From the NCBI GenBank assembly GCA_002393735.1, contig DGTK01000016.1, forward strand, positions 145,088 to 209,087: a DNA stretch of 64,000 bases. Reading direction: 5' to 3'. The position numbers were made by a program, and so were the translations under genes. Below, piece after piece: positions 58,585 to 64,000 of this stretch. This DNA comes from Lachnospiraceae bacterium UBA4338 (GTDB taxonomy: Bacteria; Bacillota; Clostridia; Lachnospirales; Lachnospiraceae). Numbering within the stretch: the first letter of the stretch is position 1; each line of letters opens with the position of its first letter. The notes beneath the pieces are model-generated. The model saw only the letters and a program-made list of their open reading frames with translations, had not been told where the DNA came from and did no database searches.

Positions 58585-60993
58585 ATGAAAAAAAGAATTA
58601 TTAGTTTGGCGTTAAGCTTTATGATGATACTGTTGTGTTTTCTTGCTACACCTGTATCTGTAAAAGCTGGAAAAATCGGTGATTTACTTGGTGGTCTTTT
58701 CCCGGGATCAGCCAATAATGCCAATTTTACCATTAATGCTCAAAGTGGTTATACCACTCAGGTTGTAGCCAATAATTATTTACCGGTAAAAATTACCGTA
58801 ACTAATCATGGTGCTGACTTCGAAGGAATAATCAGGGTTATATTCCCTTGCGCGGATAATGAAAATGTAATGTACCAGAAAGACCTGGTACTTCCATCAG
58901 GTGCCAAGGGAACATATGATTTTACCGGATATCTCGTTAGTGGTGCCAGCAGCTATAATGTTCAGATTCTTAATAAGAAGGATAAAGTAGTTTTTTCACA
59001 GCTTGAGACATTAAGTACGGCTTCAGATGATAATGAGATTTTAGTTGGTATTATTTCTGATGACTATTCAGCACTCAGTTACATGAATGGTAATAAATTA
59101 TGGTCAAATGCACAAAAAACTACTAAAACCGTGGAATTAGGCGCTGATTTCAGTGATGATTATCATGCACTTATTCCTCTTGATATAATTGTTATTTCTA
59201 ATTTCAGTACAGATTATCTTACAGATTCCCAGATTGATGCTTTAGCTCTGTGGGTTCAGCATGGCGGTATGCTGTTCATTGGAACAGGCAGCCAGTCTAA
59301 CAAAACATTATCCAAATTAAATGGTGCATTAGTTGAATGTTCACCTTCTTCACTTGAAAAGGTTACAACGGATATTGGTGTAAATGATTTTCTTTATACT
59401 CAAAGTAGTGCCACTTCTGCATATTCCGGTTACAATTATGGTTATGATGATGCAGATTATCAGTATGCTGAGGATTTTGACAGTCTTTATTACACACAGG
59501 AAGGCCTGGAACTAATTGATAAAATCTGCCTTGACGCCTTCTCAGAAGATACAGGTTATGGAACCGACAAAGATACATGGCCCAGTTATCTTGAAGGGGA
59601 CTATTACTATTTTGCCTACAGTTATTTCAAAGATTATTATGATAACATGATTATGGGGGATGATAATCAGACTCAAACTTCAGTCGACCCTCAGAATATT
59701 GATATGCTTGTATTTGATAATGTGGTTAGCGATGGTTCATATAAGGTTTCTGATGTAAATGGAACAGAACACGACCTTGTTTATGCCTCATCTGTAGGTC
59801 AGGGAACAATTGCATTATTTACAATAGATTTTACAATGAATCCTATGCCTAAATATGACGGGGCGCGAACTGTCTTCATGGAATATGTTTATGAATTATT
59901 TGAACTGGGTTCATACAGCCGAAACAGCAATTCATATTATTCATCCTATTATTCAAATTACACAACTAATATGGAGAAAGAAAGCGAACTTGCCAACAAT
60001 ATAGGTGGAGCGCCGATTCCCCCAATACTGCTTTATGGAATAATTATTTTAGTATATTTTGTATTTATATTTGTGCTTTTCTTCAGACAGAAGAAAAAAG
60101 GCAATATGATTAAACTCTGGGGCAGGTATCTTGTACTTTCGGGTATTATCATGCTCTGCGTTGTTGCATTAAGTTTAGTTACAAGAAACTTCAAAACAAG
60201 ACTTGATGTTGCGACAGTTAATATTCTGGACAACGGCGTAAGATATGAGAATAACTATATTACAGCCACAGTTCCAAGAGCAATGAATGAAAGCATAGCT
60301 GTCAGCAGTGATTATTCCCTGGATCTTTATGATGTATATGATTTATCTTACTGGGATTCAATGGGAACAGATTTCGACAACTTTAAAGTCGGAATATATG
60401 AAAAAGCAGACAGCAACGAAGTTGTACTTGGAAGAACAGGTGCTTTGGGACAGGCGCATTTTGCAATGTCCAAAACAGTAAATGATACAAGAGACATAGA
60501 TGTTAAACTGGTCATAAATCCAAGTGACTACATATATGATGTAACAAATAATTATGGCTGTGATTTGGAAAACTGCTCCATCCTTTATTCAACAGGATAT
60601 AATGTTTATCCAATTAAGATTGGTAACATTAAAGCGGGAGAAACAAAAAAAGGAAATGGCAAATTATCAGAGCTTAAAGCTGTTTATGTTTATAATCAGA
60701 ATCCTATGACAGGTGCTTCATTCCTTCCTAATGTTTCAGGACAGGGCATAGTCGGCGGAATGCTTCTTGGCAGCCTTTCAACATCCTACAGGAAAGCAGT
60801 TCAAAAAGGTGCAATAGCGTCATATGCTGCGGACGTAATTGATGATTATAATTATTACAGTTCCAGCGCCAACTATTTAAATTATGATGGTGTATTCGTA
60901 GGTTTCCCTAAGGAAAAAATACAGGATACCATTCAAAGCGGTCATAAATATAATGTCAAGAGAATAAACAGTGTCATTAAGTTTATCAAGTAA
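58585..60993 (+). CDS. large secreted/membrane protein of an ABC-2 transporter cluster (function unknown)
   Basis: An 802-residue protein with a signal peptide (1-28, ending VSVKAGK), an extracytoplasmic region of about 440 residues and two helices at about 472-498 and 510-530, then a second extracytoplasmic region. The first part starts with a beta domain (INAQSGYTTQVVANNYLPVKITVTN region) and continues with a Rossmann-like part (LIPLDIIVISNFSTDYLTDSQ, WVQHGGMLFIGTG) resembling GATase-like domains that accompany gliding or MoxR-DUF58-type clusters. A Tyr/Asp-rich loop lies at about 275-365. It is translated before an ABC-2 transporter and a coiled-coil membrane protein, so a shared envelope complex is likely. 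Its activity is not known. Confidence 0.75.
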   Translation: MKKRIISLALSFMMILLCFLATPVSVKAGKIGDLLGGLFPGSANNANFTINAQSGYTTQVVANNYLPVKITVTNHGADFEGIIRVIFPCADNENVMYQKDLVLPSGAKGTYDFTGYLVSGASSYNVQILNKKDKVVFSQLETLSTASDDNEILVGIISDDYSALSYMNGNKLWSNAQKTTKTVELGADFSDDYHALIPLDIIVISNFSTDYLTDSQIDALALWVQHGGMLFIGTGSQSNKTLSKLNGALVECSPSSLEKVTTDIGVNDFLYTQSSATSAYSGYNYGYDDADYQYAEDFDSLYYTQEGLELIDKICLDAFSEDTGYGTDKDTWPSYLEGDYYYFAYSYFKDYYDNMIMGDDNQTQTSVDPQNIDMLVFDNVVSDGSYKVSDVNGTEHDLVYASSVGQGTIALFTIDFTMNPMPKYDGARTVFMEYVYELFELGSYSRNSNSYYSSYYSNYTTNMEKESELANNIGGAPIPPILLYGIIILVYFVFIFVLFFRQKKKGNMIKLWGRYLVLSGIIMLCVVALSLVTRNFKTRLDVATVNILDNGVRYENNYITATVPRAMNESIAVSSDYSLDLYDVYDLSYWDSMGTDFDNFKVGIYEKADSNEVVLGRTGALGQAHFAMSKTVNDTRDIDVKLVINPSDYIYDVTNNYGCDLENCSILYSTGYNVYPIKIGNIKAGETKKGNGKLSELKAVYVYNQNPMTGASFLPNVSGQGIVGGMLLGSLSTSYRKAVQKGAIASYAADVIDDYNYYSSSANYLNYDGVFVGFPKEKIQDTIQSGHKYNVKRINSVIKFIK

Positions 60994-61008
60994 AAAGGGG
61001 ATAAAATC

Positions 61009-61956
61009 ATGTTAGAAATAAGTCATTTATATAAAAAATTTGGCAAGTTTGTGGCGCTGAGAGATATGAATATGAAAGTCGATGAAGGCGAGCTGTTTGG
61101 TTTCGTTGGTTCTAACGGCGCGGGCAAAACCACCACCATGCGAATCTGTGTAGGACTTCTTGCTTCTGATGGCGGCAAGGTTACCATTAATGGTGAAGAG
61201 GTTTTAAATGATCACAAAAAACTGGCAAGCCTTGTAGGTTATGTACCGGATTTCTTCGGTGTATACAGTAATTTTACCTGTATGGAATATCTTCAGTTTT
61301 TCGCATCAACTTATGGACTAAGAGGATATGACACAGATGTAATGTGCCAGGATTTGCTTAAACTTGTTAAACTTGACCATAAGAAAGATACCAATGTTAA
61401 TGGACTTTCAAGAGGTATGAAGCAAAGACTCTGCTTAGCAAGAGGCCTGGTTCATGATCCTAAGATTTTATTTTTGGATGAGCCGGCCAGTGGTCTTGAC
61501 CCACAGTCAAGATTCGAACTTAAGGAGATTCTTAAGAATCTTTCATCCTATGGAAAGACAATCATTATCAGTTCGCATATTTTGCCGGAACTTGATCAGA
61601 TGTGTTCATCAGTTGGCATTATAAATAAGGGGCAAGTGGTTTTACAGGGAACCATGGACGAGATTCACAGAGCGGCAGCAATGCAGAGCCCAATACTTAT
61701 AACGGTTGCCAACGACCAGATAGACGATGCTTTCGCAGTATTAAAAGAGTTTGCCACAGTTCAGAAGGTTACAGCAAGAGGTAATATTTTATCAGTTGTA
61801 TTTACTGGAACAAAGGAAGAGGAAAGCGTACTTCTTACATCTTTGGTAAGTCATAATGTGGCAGTACTTAACTTCTATAGAGAAGACAGCTCACTTGAGT
61901 CACTCTTTATGGACATTGTAAGCGGCGAGATGGCGCGTAAGGCGAAGGAGGCATAA
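61009..61956 (+). CDS. ABC-2 transporter ATPase
   Basis: A 315-residue ABC ATPase. Walker A is GSNGAGKTT (about 35-43), the signature is LSRGMKQRLCLAR, Walker B ILFLDEPASGLDP and the switch ISSHIL; a C-terminal domain of about 95 residues is typical of the NatA/CcmA-like ABC-2 ATPases. The signature has R in place of the second G of LSGGQ, common in this group. It pairs with the permease encoded 4 bases later. With the 802-residue protein and the coiled-coil protein it forms a four-gene cluster behind the sigma/anti-sigma genes. Confidence 0.92.
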   Translation: MLEISHLYKKFGKFVALRDMNMKVDEGELFGFVGSNGAGKTTTMRICVGLLASDGGKVTINGEEVLNDHKKLASLVGYVPDFFGVYSNFTCMEYLQFFASTYGLRGYDTDVMCQDLLKLVKLDHKKDTNVNGLSRGMKQRLCLARGLVHDPKILFLDEPASGLDPQSRFELKEILKNLSSYGKTIIISSHILPELDQMCSSVGIINKGQVVLQGTMDEIHRAAAMQSPILITVANDQIDDAFAVLKEFATVQKVTARGNILSVVFTGTKEEESVLLTSLVSHNVAVLNFYREDSSLESLFMDIVSGEMARKAKEA

Positions 61957-61960
61957 CTGT

Positions 61961-62968
61961 ATGAGTAAGTTTAGTATAAAAAATGCAGTCTTATATAAAG
62001 ATATGACACTGGATATGAAGAAGGGCAAAATCTTCGCCCTGATACTTGTATTCAATTTGCTGGTAGGTCTCGTGGCTTTTACTTTCCTCGGTGGAATTAC
62101 CCTTGGTGGTATTTCATCCGGTAAAGTATCATACGCTGTAATGCCATTTATGTTATATACTCTGGTTTTCCTTGAGTATGGAATTATGATCATGGTTGTA
62201 CCTGCTCTTACAGCAGGAGTCATATCTCTTGAAAAAGAAAGACAGACACTTGAAGTGCTGCTTACTACCAGATTAACACCCTGGGAAATTGTATGGGGTA
62301 AGTTCTGGTCAGTAATTAATATGGTTGGACTACTTGTATTATCCTCAGTTCCTTTCCTGGCACTTGTATTTATGTATGGTGGTATTAATATTATTCACCT
62401 TTTGCTGATTGTAGCCGTATTCATGGTAATTACCATGTATACCGCAGCCATGGGTATAATGTGGTCTTCAATTCTTAAAAATACAATGGGTTCAGTAATT
62501 ATGTCATATATTACAGTATTTTTCTCAAGAACAGTATTTTTATCATTGGGAATTGGTGTTTCCGGAGTTATTACAGCAATAGATGAAGCAATATACAGGA
62601 ATATGTTAGGTGCTGCAGGATATTCATATTATTATTCACAGACTCCTACAGGAATTCCTCAGTATATAATTCCACCTGAAATTGGAATACCTTTCTTTTT
62701 ACTTGCACCTGAATGTACCATGTGGGATGTGGCTAACAGAATGGGATTTCAGATTGGAACCTGGTCCACCAGAGGAATGGATTTCTTAGGTGAGATTTAT
62801 CCACATATAAGTTCGGGTAAATGGTACTGGTATTTGTGGACACCAATCAGTGTTGGATTATTCCTTCTTCTTACATGGGGAATGTTAAAGATTTCTGCAT
62901 TTGCACTTAATCCTGTAAAGAAGAAAGGTAAAAAAAATAAAAAGAGTAAAAAGAGTAAGAGTAAGTAA
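61961..62968 (+). CDS. ABC-2 transporter permease
   Basis: A 335-residue ABC-2 permease with about six helices, an EKERQTLEVLLTTRLTPWEIVWGK cytoplasmic motif after the second helix (residues 88-111), and a lysine-rich tail (KKKGKKNKKSKKSKSK). The motif is the one seen in ABC-2 permeases of gliding-motility and NatB-like type, where an amphipathic coupling helix contacts the ATPase. An extracytoplasmic loop of about 60 residues lies before the last helix. The substrate is unknown. AAGGAGG precedes the ATG. Confidence 0.87.
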   Translation: MSKFSIKNAVLYKDMTLDMKKGKIFALILVFNLLVGLVAFTFLGGITLGGISSGKVSYAVMPFMLYTLVFLEYGIMIMVVPALTAGVISLEKERQTLEVLLTTRLTPWEIVWGKFWSVINMVGLLVLSSVPFLALVFMYGGINIIHLLLIVAVFMVITMYTAAMGIMWSSILKNTMGSVIMSYITVFFSRTVFLSLGIGVSGVITAIDEAIYRNMLGAAGYSYYYSQTPTGIPQYIIPPEIGIPFFLLAPECTMWDVANRMGFQIGTWSTRGMDFLGEIYPHISSGKWYWYLWTPISVGLFLLLTWGMLKISAFALNPVKKKGKKNKKSKKSKSK

Positions 62969-62997
62969 TTGTTTTTTGTTTTATATAGGAGGCTGAT

Positions 62998-64000
62998 ATG
63001 GATATAGATGCCGTTATATTACAATTTATAAAAAAGGTTAGAAAAAGAATATGTTCGGATATAACAGGTAAGGCTATCATTCTTGGTATAGCAGTAGGCT
63101 TTCTTATCTGGGGAATCTTTAATTTTATTGCATTATTTGTTCCATTTTACGGTGCAGTATGGTATGGACTTGCAGCAGGAATTGTTGTGGGAATTCTGAT
63201 TCCGATTTTAAGTCCAATCAGATATCCATCCATTAAGGAAACCGGTCACAAGATCGACAACTTAGGTCTTAAAGAAAGAGTTACAACTTCTCTGTACTTA
63301 AGCGGAAGACATGATGATATGAGTATGCTTCAGAAGAATAATACACTTTCCTTTATTCAGAAAGTAAATATCAAAAAAGCCTTCCCAAGAAAACTTAATA
63401 AGAAGTTGTTATTATTCTTACTTGCTACTTTCCTTTTTGCAACAGTAACCTGGGTTATTCCGGCAAAGGCTAAAGAAGATGCCGAGATTAACCATATGTT
63501 TGAGGAACAGGTTAAGGAAAAGCAAGAAGAAATTGAAGAGATAGTGGAGAATATTAAGGAGAATTACGAACTCTCAGATGAGGAAATTGCTCTCCTTGAT
63601 GAAATGGCAATGGAAGCCAAGGAAGAGGCTGAACAGGCCGCAACCACTGAGGAACTTGAAAAACTTACAGAAAGACTTGAAAGTAAAATAGACAGTAACA
63701 TAATCAGCAATCATCAGGCCAAGGAAAGTCAGGCACTGCAAAATGCCATTAGTAACATGAACGATCCGAATAATACATATGCTGATAAAGAAGAGTTACT
63801 TGAGAAATTAGAGCAGCTTGCTCAGGATAATAAAGATGAAGAACTTGAGAAACTGGCTCATGAAGCCAAAGAGCAGTTAGAGCAAAATGGAAGCGTTGCT
63901 CCGCAGCTTCAGCAGAATATAATTCAGCAGCTTAATCCTTATGCCCAGGGCAATATAGGCGGACAGCAGCCTGGTGGACAACAGGGACAGCAGCCTGGCG
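62998..64000 (+). CDS. coiled-coil membrane protein, DUF4175-like (3' end outside window)
   Basis: The first 334 residues of a protein still open at the window end. The ATG at 62998 has AGGAGG 5-6 bases upstream. Two helices near 28-70 form a hairpin, a third lies near 137-160, and then a long Glu/Lys/Gln-rich coiled coil (about 160-310) runs into a Gly/Gln/Pro-rich repetitive tail (GGQQPGG at the end). This is the plan of DUF4175-like proteins found next to MoxR ATPase, DUF58 and ABC-2 genes. If a moxR gene follows outside the window, the whole set would be a MoxR-type envelope cluster. Confidence 0.8.
   Translation, partial: MDIDAVILQFIKKVRKRICSDITGKAIILGIAVGFLIWGIFNFIALFVPFYGAVWYGLAAGIVVGILIPILSPIRYPSIKETGHKIDNLGLKERVTTSLYLSGRHDDMSMLQKNNTLSFIQKVNIKKAFPRKLNKKLLLFLLATFLFATVTWVIPAKAKEDAEINHMFEEQVKEKQEEIEEIVENIKENYELSDEEIALLDEMAMEAKEEAEQAATTEELEKLTERLESKIDSNIISNHQAKESQALQNAISNMNDPNNTYADKEELLEKLEQLAQDNKDEELEKLAHEAKEQLEQNGSVAPQLQQNIIQQLNPYAQGNIGGQQPGGQQGQQPG

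Overview
The window looks like a chromosomal segment of an AT-rich, low-GC Gram-positive bacterium, most likely a Clostridia of the Lachnospiraceae type. The evidence is strong AGGAGG ribosome binding sites, sigma-A promoters often with an extended -10, GH25 muramidases, an LCP (LytR-CpsA-Psr) protein, Wzm/Wzt glycan export, an HtrA protease, dapF and a Clostridia-style ECF sigma/anti-sigma pair. I cannot name a species. There is no phage, insertion sequence, CRISPR array, rRNA or tRNA that I can support, and no gene-free stretch longer than about 260 bases.

Layout. (1) 1-5396: the end of a surface-glycan operon, with two polytopic membrane proteins, a WecE-type sugar aminotransferase, a GNAT acetyltransferase and a GtrB/ArnC-like polyprenyl-phosphate glycosyltransferase. 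(2) 5414-9286: a single-gene unit for a 1239-residue cyclic-di-GMP protein with an unusual beta-solenoid tail; its terminator lies inside the convergent truA gene. (3) 9224-14251: truA, a metallo-beta-lactamase-fold hydrolase, pseB, a GT2 enzyme and a membrane-anchored SGNH-like protein. (4) 14373-37370: an apparent 23-kb unit that starts at an extended -10 promoter and ends at a strong terminator. It holds a large GH25 muramidase with Big_2 domains, a membrane protein split by a frameshift, rfbB, rfbA, a second GH25 muramidase, Wzm and Wzt, a methyltransferase-kinase resembling WbdD, four GT2 enzymes, a phosphohexomutase, a WbaP-type initiating transferase and an LCP ligase. (5) 37432-40823: a rhamnosyltransferase-like GT2, HtrA, and rplM-rpsI with a structured leader. 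(6) 40825-49513: a two-gene ABC exporter and three polytopic membrane proteins. (7) 49512-50906: an SPFH/band 7 protein with a ribbon-helix-helix partner and candidate operators. (8) 51053-57060: hisC, a small export protein, a methyltransferase, hslO, nadE and dapF. (9) 57131-64000: ECF sigma, anti-sigma, a large extracytoplasmic protein, an ABC-2 transporter and a coiled-coil membrane protein cut by the window end.

How the genes fit together. Phosphohexomutase, RfbA and RfbB can make dTDP-4-keto-6-deoxyglucose. WecE and the GNAT enzyme can turn that into dTDP-4-acetamido-4,6-dideoxygalactose. WbaP-type and GT2 enzymes would build the glycan on undecaprenyl carriers. Wzm/Wzt, whose Wzt has a carbohydrate-binding C-terminal domain, would export it, with the methyltransferase-kinase as a plausible chain terminator. 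The LCP protein would attach it to peptidoglycan, and the membrane-anchored GH25 enzymes would trim the wall.

The most unusual points are: a NadE whose glutaminase triad is lost at all three positions; the WbdD-like protein in a Gram-positive locus; the sensor-GGDEF-EAL-solenoid fusion; a membrane gene interrupted exactly at a -1 slippery heptamer; the SPFH/RHH pair with TGATATCA repeats over its promoter; and an intrinsic terminator formed by the codons of a conserved TruA motif.
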